From Nelumbo lutea (Eukaryota; Streptophyta; Magnoliopsida; Proteales; Nelumbonaceae): a stretch of DNA of 64,000 bases. How positions within the stretch are numbered: position 1 is the first letter of the stretch; each line of letters opens with the position of its first letter. Below the pieces are notes generated by a model. The model searched no databases. It was not told where the DNA came from and saw only the letters and a program-made list of their open reading frames with translations. The translations under genes were made by a program, and so were the position numbers. The stretch lies in contig JAKGHH010000002.1 of the NCBI GenBank assembly GCA_022828595.1, positions 82,924,076 through 82,988,075 of the forward strand, written 5' to 3'. This document shows, one piece after another, positions 41,964 through 53,814 of the stretch.

Positions 41964-43920
41964 TGAAAGAATGGTGGGATCCATCTAATGGACGCCATAA
42001 AGGTTGTGGAATGAGTGGGCGAATTTCAAAAATTTTTCTACCTTCTCCCAATTGGGAATCATATTCCCTAAATTTAGAATACAATATTCAAGGATCCTAC
42101 TTGAACCATAATCAAACCAGATCTGTACCAAAAGACAAATGGGAGGAATATACCTGATCCAGAGAAGCACTATCTCCCAAAGTTGGTGTTCACGCCCAAA
42201 GAATGCTCCAAGATCCGTTCCTGCTGAATATGACACAGCTGTGGATGGAACAGGACCAGCAGGGTGCGTCCTACACACTGGATCCTTCGCAAGTATCCTC
42301 TGGAAGCACTAAACACTGAATCTATTTCAGTTTTTCTTGCAAGACTGATGTCAAGAACACATTTCTTGACTTTCTTTTCTGCAAAGATCTAATCTTGCAA
42401 AGGAGATGGCGGCGGCAGGAGGAGAACTCTAAAGGCGAAAAGGCTGAACTTCTTTTTTTTCTTTTTCTGGAGTATGAGATCTGATCTCAATTCGCAGGAA
42501 CCTTTCTTGCGATTTTTCTTGATTCGAAACCTGTATTATTTCTCTCCTTTTTTTGGTTAGGGTTTCTCCTCCTTTCTTCTTGATTAAGAAACCTCCTAAT
42601 TAGGAGTTATCCCAATCCAAATCAGTATTTGGATAGGGGATAATCTTAATCCTATCTGCAGATAAAGTTAGCTTACTCCTGATCTTATCAGGAGGTTACC
42701 AGATTCAAATCTAATTTGAATTTGGTCTCCAAGAGTGGATAAGGCTAAAGGCCCAATCCTTTTACTAACATTAATCTCAGATTCGCCCCAAGGATGGGTG
42801 ATCATATCAGCCCACCTCGAAATGAGCTTCTGGCCCATTAAGTGTTCAGTGTCTAATTACTTTCCAATCTGCTGCCCAGTTGGGCTTCTTTGTATGGCGT
42901 GGAACCCAAGCATTGATCTACACACCAGCCACATGGGTTCGGCCCAGCCTTTAATACAAGGCCCAGCCGAATTCACTGAAAAACTCAATGAACCCCTTGA
43001 GTCCATCATATGGACCCTATGGGCCCAACACTTACATTAAGTGGTACCTGGGCCAAGCCATCTTATAAAAACCCAGGGACTGTGGGCAGGTGCAAGATTA
43101 GCCCATCAGGTATTATCCTCAATGGTCTTATACTTAACCTCTCAGCCCTCAATGATCAGGCACTGCCCGACAAGAGAGGACCTCTCCCTCGGCTGCAAGG
43201 AACAGTGCCGCACTGTCCTCTCACATGGATCCTGGAATTAAAACCATTTGCAAACAATTTGAAACTGTACATATATATATATATATATATATTAATTTTG
43301 CAAAACAAAATTCCAACGATTGAAATCAACTGCCGGCAGTTTGGTTTCCATCTGAGAGAGTGCATTCCCGATCATTACCCTTTGTCCGACAAAGTGGCTG
43401 ATTCTGTCCCTATGATCACCCACTCAGATGAATTCTCAAACTACCCCAACATACCCAGGTTTTGATCCCCGCTAAGGATCTCACTGATTGACATATCAAA
43501 GGCAGCCTGATCCAACACCTAGTGAAGTGTCATAATCGAGTCTAGGGGTCAGGTGTAATTTTCCAGTTTTGCCCATCTGTCTCCAAGGTCCAGGGCAATA
43601 CTGAAAATCTGGTCCGGTTCAAGGATTCAAGTAATCCCATACTGCGTGTGCCTCGGGTCTTACCCTGGTGGCTGAGACAGGCCATCCCAATACTTGGTGG
43701 CACACCAGTATCAGCCTTGGTAGGATAAATCTCCCCAGAATTATCCAACGGCTGTGAACATTTAAAACTAACACGAGTCTTTATAAATGTCCAGTTTTAG
43801 GGTTTTACACAGAATTAAACCAAACAACATGAATCAAACATGCACTTTATTTATTTCCACTAAATAACAAAAGTACATCAAATCAGATTGAAGCTAAGGG
43901 CATACAAAAACTATCTAACA
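41964..43920 (-). mobile_element. Complete solo LTR, family A (1,957 bp)
   Basis: The plus strand starts TGAAAGAATGG (LTR end, reversed) and finishes CTATCTAACA (LTR start, reversed). It is flanked on both sides by TGTAT (41959-41963 and 43921-43925), a perfect 5-bp target duplication. No internal region remains, so it is the product of LTR-LTR recombination. It splits an older LTR of the same family. Confidence 0.88.
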
Positions 43921-44199
43921 TGTATGTGCCTAGGGTCTCACCCTGGTAGCTGAGACATGCCACCCCAACCGACTTGGTGGCACCACAGTGTCAGCCTTGT
44001 CAGGATAGGTCTCCCCAGACCGACCCACTGGTTGTGAACATTCTAAACTAACACGAGTCTCATTAAGTGTCCAGTTTAAGGGTATTACACAGAAACATAC
44101 CAAGGGAACATGAATCAAATATGCACTTTATTCATTTACAATAAGCTCATAAAGTACATCATTTTGATTGAAGCTAAGGGCATACAAAACTGTCTAACA
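43921..44199 (-). repeat. Older reversed family A LTR, right part
   Basis: It continues the fragment 41024-41958: ...CCCACACTG then TGTATGTGCCTAGGGTCTC restores the normal U3 order. It ends ACTGTCTAACA at 44199, the LTR terminus. Confidence 0.85.
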
Positions 44200-44479
44200 C
44201 TCACCCAAACAAGGAATGAGAAGGTTGAATCATTTGGGAAACAACCCCACAATGACCATTGCCTTTAGCATGCAAACTCACTATCATTCTTGTTGGCTTA
44301 ATCCTTATTTTTTTCACTTAATTATGGGAATGGTACTACATGTTGAAGATGGAGAGGGATGCCTAACACCTTCCCTCTCTCCCCTAAAAAGTACCTAGAA
44401 TAGCTTTACTTTGGGCACATGAGAGTGAAAGCTCCATACGTTTCAGCCATGGAGTCCCCAAACTCAAATTGGTTGTTCA
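44200..44479. other. Unassigned filler between LTR fragments
   Basis: About 280 bp unlike the LTRs. CCTAACACCTTCCCTCTCTC at 44361-44380 looks like part of another repeat, but I cannot assign it. Confidence 0.4.
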
Positions 44480-45174
44480 CAGATGGACCCGAGAATTACA
44501 AACTTTTTCAAACATTTTTTATAAAACATAATATATATATCATATCAATATATTTTGCAAAACCAAATATCAAAAATAGTTGAAATATACTATCGGCAGC
44601 TTAGCATTCCATTAGAGAGAGTGTAATTCCTATCATTCACTTTCTCTGACAAAGGAGTCAATCCTATTACTATGATCACCCACTCAGATGAATTCTCAGA
44701 CTGCCCCAACATACCCAGGTTTTGACCCTTGATGGATCTCACTGATTGGCATATCAAAGACAACCCAATGCAACACCTAGTGTAGTACCATAATCAAGTT
44801 TAGGGGTTATGTGTAGCTTTCAAGCTTTTCCCATCAATCTCCAAGGTCTAGGGCATAACTAGAAAATGGTCTAGGTTCATTGTTTCATCCAAACACACAC
44901 TACATGCACTTCGGGTCTAACACTAGTAGTTGAGACAAGCTACCCCAACTTCTTTGGCAGCACATCAATGTCGGCCTTGGGAGGATAAACTCCCCAAGTC
45001 TATCCAATAGCTTAGACCATTCTAAACTAACACAAGTCTCATATGTGTCCAGTTTAAGGGGTAGTTACACAAAAACATACCAATATCAACATGAAACAAT
45101 AATGTACTTTTATTCTTTTACAATAAATGTATTTGTACATTAATCTGAATGGAGCTGAGGGCATACACTGCTTA
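44480..45174 (-). repeat. Reversed family A LTR, U3 fragment
   Basis: The minus strand matches the first ~690 bp of the LTR, including the TA microsatellite position at 44530-44560. It ends GGGCATACACTGCTTAG near 45174, lacking the exact terminus. Confidence 0.8.
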
Positions 45175-45175
45175 G

Positions 45176-46577
45176 GAGTTATCCCAAATATGGAGCCAAG
45201 GGAAAAAATATAATTTCCAGTGTCCAAGGCCGACAGGTCCAACTTGCTGAGAGAAAGAAAATGTTAGAAGCCCTAGGAGTTATCCTAGGGGCGGAGACTT
45301 CAATGGTGAAGTTAGCCGAGAGTTGTGAGGGGTCGGTCCAAGCAAGAGAAGTGACTTAGAGCTTATGTTCTAGTGTGTGTTTACCTCAATGTGGGAGCCC
45401 CTTTTTATAGTCGGAATTGCCTAAGAGGAATAGTTGGGAATAGGTGGTGGCGATTGGTAGTGGTTAGTGATGAGTTGCTAGGATACGTCCAGTCGGCACC
45501 ACATGTTAAGATCTACGGGTCGGCCAGGATGCATCCGACTAACACCATGTGTTAAGATCTATGGGTCAGCCAGGATGAACTTGACCAACACCATGTGTCA
45601 AGATCTATGAGTCGACCGTATACCACTATATCTGATGGTGCGTGATCTAGTCAGTCCTAGCTGGAAGTGGCTCTGCTCCTAGCTGGCGTCGGATGAGAGG
45701 CACCTGAGAGGAAGAAGATGAAGGATCCCGGGGGGTTCACCTGGCAGGAACACTCCGATGATCAAGTTAGTAAACTAGGAGAGCAAAAGAGAGAGAGACA
45801 AAGAGTGTAGAGAAATGAAAGGCAAAGAGTGATGATCACGCAATACCCTCGCCCCTAGGGGTTGGGGTCTTTATATACTAGTATTCTGACTTGTCAGGTG
45901 TAACCGCCTCCAAATCTCTGATGCGGCGATTTGCTATCAAATAACGACTTAGAGTGGTTGGCTGTTATTTGTCAGAGCTGAGCTGTTGGGCAAAGGTGGC
46001 CGCTGCAGAGTACCGCCCTAACAACCTCCAGGATTGGCAGGCATGACGCCGCCAGACGAGAAACGTGGGTTCAGTCTCCAGGTTTGGCAGGTACGATTGT
46101 CTGGCAGAAAATCTTCCATGATATGCTGAACTGCCCCACAACGAGCTACCTTATGCCAAACTGCTCTGCAGCGAGCTACCCTACCCCGAGCTACTGGTGA
46201 TGTGCCGAGGTGTTTCTCTGAGGTGGGTCCCTAAGGTAGCCTTAGGTAGGAGCGAGCTTATGTTAGGGAGCTAACGAGCTAAACCCGAGGTGTTTTTAGT
46301 TCGGGATTCTCCCTACTTGGAGAATCTTAGCTCGGGGTGCTTCTTACTTGGGGAGTCTTAGCTCGGGGCAACGGAGCATCAACTTGTATCGAGCTACTGC
46401 TTTGGGTGGGCTGTCAGATTGGGTCAGCGAGCTTCGTTACACTGAGTTGTCCCGAACTCATTAGGGTGAGCTGTCACTTATGTCGAGTCACGTCCACATG
46501 TCCCCTTATTATGAGGTCAGGCCAAATCACCCTCCATCAATCGCCCCCCACTCCACGGGCCAGGTGTCCTGACCTAG
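45176..46577 (-). repeat. Gypsy LTR-like region, degenerate
   Basis: Non-coding and GC-richer than its neighbours, with two TATA-like motifs on the minus strand (CTATAAAAAG, 45401-45410; TATATAAAG, 45869-45877), each beside C-rich/G-rich sequence as in plant gypsy LTRs. 45485-45617 holds three ~46-bp repeats around ATGTGTTAAGATCTATGGGT. 46130-46580 is rich in GAGCTA/GCTCGGGG words. Exact LTR ends are not visible. Confidence 0.45.
45485..45617. repeat. Three ~46-bp tandem repeats
   Basis: Copies share ACCA.(C/G)T..TAAGATCTA.GGGTC.GCCAGGATG; the third is partial. They lie in the presumed gypsy LTR. Confidence 0.65.
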
Positions 46578-48129
46578 TGATGTGTGGCTCACTGTGACAC
46601 TAGCAAGTGCACTAGCCATTCAAGTAATAAAGTAGTGAGTGAAGTATCGTTCCCACGAAGATTTAGGAAACAAGTATCAATACTAAATTGAGTACTTCTT
46701 ATCTGATTAACAAATAAATCAAAACTTTAATGAAAGCAGTAAATTAAAATCTATCTAAATCATTGGTCCAATTGCCTTCAAATCAGGTTAGAAGAGTAAG
46801 CAGTAAATTTCAATCTCAAAATTCAGCAATCTATCAATTTGGATTATTCGAATAAATCATATTTGAGCCTTGGTTTGGTTAAACCCCAAGGTCATGAACA
46901 GCCTCTCTCAAGTGCATGCTCATCCTATGCATGAGTGACAATTCTTGTATCTCTAACAAGAATCTAATCCCCATGCATGCATTTCTTCAAACACTTCTAA
47001 GGCATCAATTCAAAACTGAATTGATCACCAACTGAATTGTGCAAGTTATCTCTAATCTTGCATCCAATTCAGTTCTTGAATAGTAGATCTGAATTCCTAG
47101 AGTCTCTCTCAAGCACTCTAGGAATTCCAAGCTTTAGATCCATTCGGCCAATCTGAAAATTGCAGATCTGAATTCTCTTTCAAGCAATTCAGATCTTGCA
47201 ATCTCAGATCTGAGAATTCAGATATGAGTTTTGAAGGTTAGTTGGCCGAATTAATCTACAAAAACACCCTTATTCAAGAAACTCCAAGTACAATTCATGA
47301 CCATTCGAATGAATAAAAAAGAATTAGATTGCTGAACTGAAATTTTACAAGCTGAAATACATCAAGGAAGAATGGAAGAAGGAGAAAGAAGAAAGAAAAT
47401 ATAACAAAGAAACAGAATTCAAATTAAAGGAGAATGAAACTACAATTGAGTTATTACAAATGATCTTTGAATCACAAACCCCCAATTTCAAACTCACCTT
47501 CTCTTCTAGCTTGCTTGTCTTGAACTTCCTTCAGCCCTTCTTCTTCTTCTTCCTTGTGCCTAACCTTCTTCTCTTCTCTTCTCTCAAGGTGGCCGAACCT
47601 CTAAGAGTGGGAGAGCCTTCCTCTCAAGCAATTGAACACCTCTCCCCCCTCCTAGAGGCCTCCTTATATAGTTTTTCAAGGGGGCTCTTGCCCCTTCTTG
47701 AAGCCTCTAGAATGGGGTGTATTACAACCCCTTTCTTGAACTTTCTAGATCTCTCTTGAGAGCCTCCTAAAGGCTGCTATTTGGGCTGCACTTAGGCTCT
47801 CTCTTAGCACATGATAGCTATACATTGAGCTGCTCTTTTGGGCTGAGAATGGGCCTTCCTTGCTGGGCCGAATTCTACTCTTAGCTAGGCTTTCTTTTCT
47901 TGGGTTTTCTCAAGGAATCCACTTGCTCTTCTTGGTCCGAAGTGCTCTCTCTTGCTTCCACAACCGGCCTGGGCTAAATTTGGTCTTTTTGAACCTTCTT
48001 TTCTTGCCTTATTCTTACCCCTGAAACTTATTCTTAGCTTTAAGCTAAATTAAGGCAAAAATTAATAAAACCGCCATAAAAATCCATGCTAAAGTCCTCA
48101 AAAATTATAGATAAATTGTAGGTTCATCA
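46578..48129 (-). mobile_element. Putative solo LTR, 1.55 kb, unrelated family
   Basis: It begins TGATGTGTGG and ends GGTTCATCA, so TGATG/CATCA ends pair. The flanks CCTAG (46573-46577) and CCTGG (48130-48134) match at 4 of 5 bases. A TATATAAGG box on the minus strand (plus CCTTATATA near 47660) suggests minus orientation. No polyprotein was found. It lies between the gypsy LTR-like region and the antisense accessory gene. Confidence 0.6.
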
Positions 48130-48405
48130 CCTGGTGCGGGGAGTTCACGGCGTGACGGGTGGATTTGGCTCAAGGTTTAGGCCGTCCAGTCAGACAGATT
48201 GTCGGTCGGACCAGTTCGGCTGCCCGGCTCAATCAAGGATAACCCGGGTCACATACAGTTCAGGCATGGGCGTCACACGATCTATAGACTCCGTGGATGC
48301 CAAAAAATGCACTAAACTGATTTCACCTCAGGGGTCGTGCAACTGGTTTTCTTGAGAGCCGTTGGATCATCCTGATCTTGACCGTTGATCCCCTGACCTT
48401 GCGAC

Positions 48406-48413
48406 TATAAATA
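48406..48413 (+). promoter_or_regulatory. TATA box of the gypsy antisense accessory gene
   Basis: TATAAATA is followed by TAGGGGGACC, 171 bp upstream of the ATG at 48584. It faces away from the element's own pol, so the accessory gene seems to have a private promoter. Alternatively it could be the promoter of a separate plus-strand element. Confidence 0.55.
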
Positions 48414-48583
48414 TAGGGGGACCCAAGTCATTTTCTCTGCCATAAATTCACTAGTATTCGCCTTGAGCTCACGGTTAAAGTCCTCAGCTCGGGTTTTCTA
48501 GTTTGTTAGTCCTTTAGTTTAGTCTCTTTTCTTGGTGAGTCTCCCCTAGCTTTTCTTTTTCAGTTTGCTTCAGTTCAATAGTC

Positions 48584-50439
48584 ATGTCACAACTTAGTTT
48601 TGATAGTCTCTTAGATGAGCCCGAGGAAGGTACCTCGGCTCAGACCGGTCCTCTTGAGGTGGAGTCATCCTAGGAGGCATGAGAGGCGACGAATAATCCG
48701 GCGTCTACTTCTCATCGAGGTCAGGCGCCGGACAGGTTCATCCTAGGAGTCATCCTTAGGTCTTTGATAGGTCGATACCACCTCCCGATAGAGTACACCT
48801 ACAGTCTCCCCATAACTAACTTCCCTTGGGAGCACAATCATAACGAGATCGTAATCTTTGAAGAGCAGCTCGTGGCTGGTCTTCGCTTACCTTTGCATCC
48901 CTTTATCATCGAGGTTCTGAAGTTCTTCGACATTACTATAGACCAATTACACTCGATCTCAATTCGGAATGTATTAGGGATGATCTCTCTTTTTTATGAG
49001 TACTACCTTCCTCTCGACCTCGAAACTTTTTCTTCCATTTTATCGATTAAGAGAAATTCTTCCAGCGTCCTTCCCGAGCATAGGCGAAGCTATTATCTGT
49101 CACCTCGCCCAGGCTATAAACTTTTATACGAACTACCCAATAAGATCCCAGCCTGGAAACAAAGTTATTTCGTAGTTCGCAATCCCATAGGGTGGCCTTT
49201 CCCTACCCATTGGAGGGCCACCATTCAGGATTCCGGTGTTAGGTTGGACCTAAAGACAAGGGAGACACTCCAATCGTGGGCCGAGCTCAGCTTCCACTGC
49301 AAGGATTACCTTGTCGAAGATAAGCTCGTGCAGGCCTGCTTAAGTCCTGGTAGGTCGTCTTTGGTTTAAAGTTATTTTTAACAGTTGGTATTTTATTCTT
49401 ATTGACGTTGCTAATGCCAAGTTTTGTGTTAACTCCCATGCATCTCAACACGGACAGGCTTCTAGGGTGGATGAAGGAAAAGAAGAAGAAGCAAGCTACT
49501 AAAAGAGCTCGTACTGAGTCTCTAGAGCCCGTCATCCCTGAGCCCGAACAGCATTCCAATGCGCCTTCGGTGATCGACTTGGAGTCGGAGAAGGTGCCAC
49601 CTCGTGCACCCGACATCTTCGGGACTCGTCCCTTCGACAACTGTTGCTTCTTCGGGGAGCAAAGGGTTAGTTCGGAGTATCTTGACCCTGCAATATAGCC
49701 TTCAAAAGAGCAAAGAGGTTGTATACTCTGAGGAGGTCGCCAGTTGGGCTGAACTAACACCTGCTCAACTCGGAGCTAGGGCGGCTACCCACCATAGGGT
49801 GGTAAGTCGTGTTTTACTCCATTTTTTTTGTATATGTAGCCTTGGTGGTACTAACTTATATTCTTGGCAGGTGAACTTGCCATGCATGCCTTGACCTACC
49901 AGTCTAAGCAGCACTTAAAGCGGGCTCTAGCTGTTGAGAGTTCATCTCGTGAGGCTCATTCTGAACTAAACTTAGCTCGTGGAAAGATCCATCACTTGGA
50001 GAATAGTGTCCGAGCTCAAAAGGATCTTATCGAGTCATTGATGTCAGAGAAGGCGAATGTGGAGCGTAAGGTGGAGAACCTCGAGGCAGATGTCAAGGAG
50101 TGGATTGAAATCTTTCTTAAGTCCATGGAGGAGACCAAGGTCAAGGCCATCCAAGATTATAAGAGCTTGGAGGAGTTCGAGGGAGAGCTGGTCGAGGCTG
50201 GGGTGGAGGGCTACCGCAAAGGCTTCAAGCTTAGTAGGTGGCTGATCAAGCGCAAATTCCCACAACTCGATGTGAGTGCCATCACTACCTCGCGCATCAC
50301 AAAGGAGGTAGCCCTTGAAGCTGCTGAAGACCCGGACTCAAAAGCGGAGAGCGACGGTGATGACATTGTAGAGACCAATGCCGATGACAAGGCTGGCTCC
50401 TCTGCCGAGGCTTCGGGCAAGAGCAACGAGTGCCTCTAG
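48584..50439 (+). pseudogene. Antisense accessory gene of gypsy element (PF04195-like plus coiled coil)
   Basis: The start MSQLSFDSLLDEPEEGTSAQ at 48584 is in frame with the 48764-49369 frame but is broken by TAG (48671) and TGA (48680). The main domain contains FEEQLVAGLRLPLHPFIIEV, LKFFDITIDQLHSISI, and WPFPTHWR, the pattern of the 'putative gypsy-type transposon' domain (PF04195). Probable introns follow: donor CCTG|GTAGGT near 49352, acceptor GGACAG|GCTTCT near 49459, and a second acceptor CTTGGCAG| at 49870. 49402-49698 encodes a Lys/Arg-rich basic stretch. 49871-50439 encodes a long coiled coil (LENSVRAQKDLIESLMSEKA) and an acidic tail rich in Asp, Glu and Ser. A frameshift lies near 49690. 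The function of this family is unknown. Confidence 0.7.
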
Positions 50440-50848
50440 TAGTTTTTGTATTGTGAGCCTGTGAGCTTAGCTTCTTTTTCTCCTTTCCCCCTTTTGTAAT
50501 GAACTCTTTATAATGAAATATATTTTTTGTTAAGTGTTGTGCAATTGATCTTTTGGCCATGGTGATTTTTTCTAAACTATTTAACTATCGAGCTAGATGA
50601 CCGAAGTAGGGATTCCTTAGCTGTTACCTCGGACTGTCACTTAGTGCTTAGAGGCAACTTCACAAGGTGTACGCCGAAGTGAGCGACATTGTAGGGTGTA
50701 TGCCTGACCTGTCTGCGCTTTGGTTACCTCACCTATGTCAAACTTCCTGGTATGCCCGAGCTATCATAGGTGCTCATACCCGAGCTGCCTATACCTTAGG
50801 CATCTTTAGAGTACTTTGCCTATGTCGAACTGGCAACTAGATCTTTGG
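50440..50848. other. Gypsy spacer between accessory gene and tandem repeats
   Basis: A T-rich 3' end of the accessory gene (TAATGAAATATATTT near 50510) passes into GC-balanced sequence rich in CCGAG/CGAGCT words. No gene seen. Confidence 0.5.
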
Positions 50849-51345
50849 TGGTGCCGAGGTCTTTTGTTAGCTCGGCATCTTAGCCCTTAGGATGGGGGAG
50901 CAACTCATAGTCCACTCTCTTCTGGAGTTTGCCTAGGCCGAGGAGGTGACTGGGTCTCATATGGTGCCGAGGTTTAGCTCGGCACTTTGGCCCTTAGGCT
51001 CTAGGAGCGACTCGTGGTCCACTCACTTCTGGAGTTCGCCCATGCCAAGGAGGCGACTGGGTCTCGTATGGTGCCGAGGTTTAGCTCGGCACTTTGGCCC
51101 TTAGGCTCGAGGAGCAACTTGTGGTCCACTCACTTCTAGATTTCACCCATGCCAAGGAGGCGACTGGGTCTTATATGGTGCCGAGGTTTAGCTCGACACT
51201 TTGGACCTTAGGCTCGAGGAGTGACTTGTGGTCCACTCACTTCTAGAGTTCGCCTATGCCAAGGAGGCGACTGGGTCTTATATGGTGCTGAGGTTTAGCT
51301 CGGCACTTTGGGCCTTAGGCTCAAGGAGCGACTTGTGGTGCACTC
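50849..51345. repeat. 107-bp tandem repeat array, ~4.5 units
   Basis: Units start with TGGTGCCGAGG or a close variant at 50849, 50962, 51069, 51176 and 51283; periods are 113, 107, 107 and 107. Each carries GTTTAGCTCGGCACTTTGG and CAAGGAGGCGACTGGGTC. The array lies just after the gypsy pol end. Confidence 0.92.
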
Positions 51346-51352
51346 AGCTCGG

Positions 51353-52439
51353 TAGTTATAGGTAATATTGCCTTAGGTTGACAATATTCCATGCTCGAGG
51401 TACCCGCTTCCCTTATAGGGTTTCGAGCTCATACGTTCCTTCCCCAAGTACCCACTTTACTCGGTAGGGTCCTTCCCAATTTGGCCTGAGCTTACCAACA
51501 TCGGGCTCAGGTACCCTGACTTTACGAAGAACCAGGTCTCCGACGCGGAGGTTCCACTTCTTGACCCTGGTGTTATAGTACTGAGCTACTCTCTACTGGT
51601 AGGCCATAGTCCTAATGTATGCAAGGTCTCATACCTCGTCAAGTAGGTCGAGGTTGGTGCGTAGCTCATCCTTATTTGCTTCATCATTGTATGCTTCCAG
51701 GCGTAGTGTTGGGACCTTGATCTCGGCTGGGATGACTGCCTCTGTCCCGTAAGTGAGGTTGAAGGGAGTCTCACCCATCACGGTCTTCATAGTGGTTCGA
51801 TAAGCCCATAGTACACTGGGTAGTTCGTCTACCCACAGTCCTTTAGCTCGGGCTAAGCGTGCCTTTAGTCCGCGGAGAATGGCCCTGTTTGTGACTTCTG
51901 CTTGACCGTTTGCTTGAGGGTGCGCCACCGAGGTGAAATTTTTTGTATCCCCATGTCTTTACACCAGTTCTAGAATTTGATGTCCTCGAATTGTTTGTCG
52001 TTGTTAGAAATGATCACTCAGGGTAGTCCGAAATGGCAAACTATATTCTTCTAGAAGAAGTTCTATACACTTCGCGCTATGATCGTTACGAGAGGTTTGG
52101 CCTCCACCCACTTAGTGAAATAATCAACTGCTACCACTGAAAACCTCCTCTGTCCTGTCGCTGGTGGAAATGGTCCGAGTATATCGATTCCCCATTGTGC
52201 GAAGGGCCATGTGCTGGTGAGGTACTTTAGGTCGGCAACGGGCTGGTGGTGGATGTTGGCGTGTTTCCGATACTTGTTACACATTCTGAGGAACTCAATC
52301 GCATCTGCTTTCATTGTTGGCCAATAATATCCTTGTCGTAGTGTCTTCTGGGCGAGGGCCCTGCTCCCCATGTGTTCGCCGCACAGACCCTCATGAGTGT
52401 CGCGGAGCACGATCTCGGCTTCAAAAGGTCGTAAGCAAC
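51353..52439 (-). pseudogene. Ty3/gypsy integrase, C-terminal part of pol
   Basis: Frame 52063-52449 (minus) shows the zinc-binding H-H-C-C region (GSRALAQKTLRQGYYWPTMK, then C in MCNKYRKHA with a lost partner), and the core AQWGIDILGPFPPA and VVAVDYFTKWVEAKP. A stop/frame change near 51930-52060 covers the second Asp. Frame 51629-51928 gives AHPQANGQAEVTNRAILRGL (Glu of D-D-E) and FNLTYGTEAVIPAEI, typical of Tat/Athila-side gypsy elements. The end reads NLRVGDLVLRKV, KLRPNWEGPYRV and NIVNLRQYY. No chromodomain is seen. Confidence 0.88.
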
Positions 52440-53639
52440 TATTAGACAATTTTGTATGCCCTTACCTTCAATCAAAATGATGTACTTTATGAGTTTATTG
52501 TAAATAAATAAAAGTGTATATTTGATTCATGTTCCCTTGGTATGTTTCTGTGTAATGCCCTTAAACTGGACACTTAATGAGACTTGTGTTAGTTTAGAAT
52601 GTTTACAGCCAGTGGGTCGGTCTAGAGAGACCTATCCGGACAAGGCTGACACTATGGTGCCACCAAGTCGGTTGGGGTGGCCAGTCTCAGCTGCTAGGGT
52701 GAGACCCTAGGCACAAACAGTGTAGAATTAATTGAATCTATGAACTGGACCAGATTTCTAGTATTGCCTTGGACCTTGAAAAATGATGGGCAAAACTGGA
52801 AAGTTACACCCGACCCCTAGACTCGATTATGATACTGCACTAGGTGTTGGATTAGGTTGTCTTTGATATACCATTCAGTGAGATCCTTAGCGGGGGTCAA
52901 AACTTGAGTATGTTGGGACAGTCTGAGAATTCATCTAAGTGGGTGATCATAGTGACATGATCAGCCCCTTTGTCGGGAAAAGGTAATGATCGGGGATGCA
53001 CTCGTACTGATGGAAACCAAGACTGCCGGCAATCGATTTCAATCGTTGAGATTTATTTTGCAAAATATATTTTATATGAGATATAGAAGTATATATATTA
53101 TGGTTTCTAAAATGTTTGCAAGAAGGTTTTAATTCTCGAGGTCCATCTAAGCAGAGAGTGCAACCTTGTTCCTTGCAGCCGAGGGAGAGGTCCTCTCTTG
53201 TCAGGCAGTGTATGATCATTATGGGCTGAGAGGTTAAGTGTAAGACCATTGAGGATAATACCTGATGGGCTAATCTTGCATCTGCCCACAGTCCCTGGGT
53301 GTTACAAGGTGGCTTGGCCCAGGGACCACTTAGGGTAAGTGTTTGCCCATAGAGCCCATGAGATGGGTTTCAGGGGGTGCACTGTCCATAACAGTGTATT
53401 CGGCCAGGCCTTGTAACAAAGGCTGGGCCGGACCCATGTGGCTGATGTGTAGATCAATGTTTGGGTCCCATGCCATACAAGGAAGCCCAACTGGGCAGCA
53501 GTTTGGAAGGCTAAGTGAATACATAACCTTAAATGGGCCTTAAGCCCATTTCGATTTGGGCTGATTTGATTAGTCACTTAAAGGGGCATATTCTGAGATG
53601 AATCAACTGATAGGATTGGGCCTAGACCCAATCCACTTA

Positions 53640-53800
53640 GAGGGTTCAAGATTTAGATCTGGAAGCCTCCTAATTAGATTAGGAGATGGCTGATCTGATC
53701 TGCAGATAAGATAAGGGTTATCCGTTATCACTTAAAGGGACTTCTAATCCAAATGTGATTTGGATCAGCAACTCCTAATGGGATAAGGAGCTGATCCCTT
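53640..53800 (+). promoter_or_regulatory. Duplicated palindromic block upstream of LTR TATA box
   Basis: Two related ~50-bp blocks about 105 bp apart contain CCTCCTAATTAGATTAGGAG (53665-53684) and CTCCTAATGGGATAAGGAG (53772-53790), with CCAAATGTGATTTGG (53756-53770) in the second. GATAAG words lie between them. Same layout at 34224-34382 and 59337-59498. Possible enhancer. Confidence 0.5.
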
Positions 53801-53806
53801 CAAGTC

Positions 53807-53814
53807 TATAAAAG
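53807..53814 (+). promoter_or_regulatory. LTR TATA box, element 4
   Basis: TATAAAAG in AAGTCTATAAAAGGAGGAGG, about 570 bp before the LTR end. Matches the position in other family A LTRs. Confidence 0.7.

Larger units (their letters stand above)
45176..52439 (-). mobile_element. Tat/Grande-like Ty3/gypsy element, 3' part
   Basis: On the minus strand: integrase end (52439-51353), a long spacer with 107-bp tandem repeats, an accessory gene on the opposite strand, then LTR-like sequence to about 45176. That layout, with an antisense gene and tandem repeats between pol and the 3' LTR, is known for the Tat lineage (Grande, Ogre/Retand relatives). The pol 5' part is cut off by a copia LTR at 52440. 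Element edges at the left are inferred. Confidence 0.65.

Noticed and set aside
47460..47759. 99-codon plus frame with a hydrophobic N-terminus
   Set aside because: It lies within the solo LTR at 46578-48129; the Phe-rich run is from TTC repeats.
50849..51345. CRISPR-like array
   Set aside because: The repeats are direct 107-bp tandem units with no unique spacers, in a plant gypsy element.
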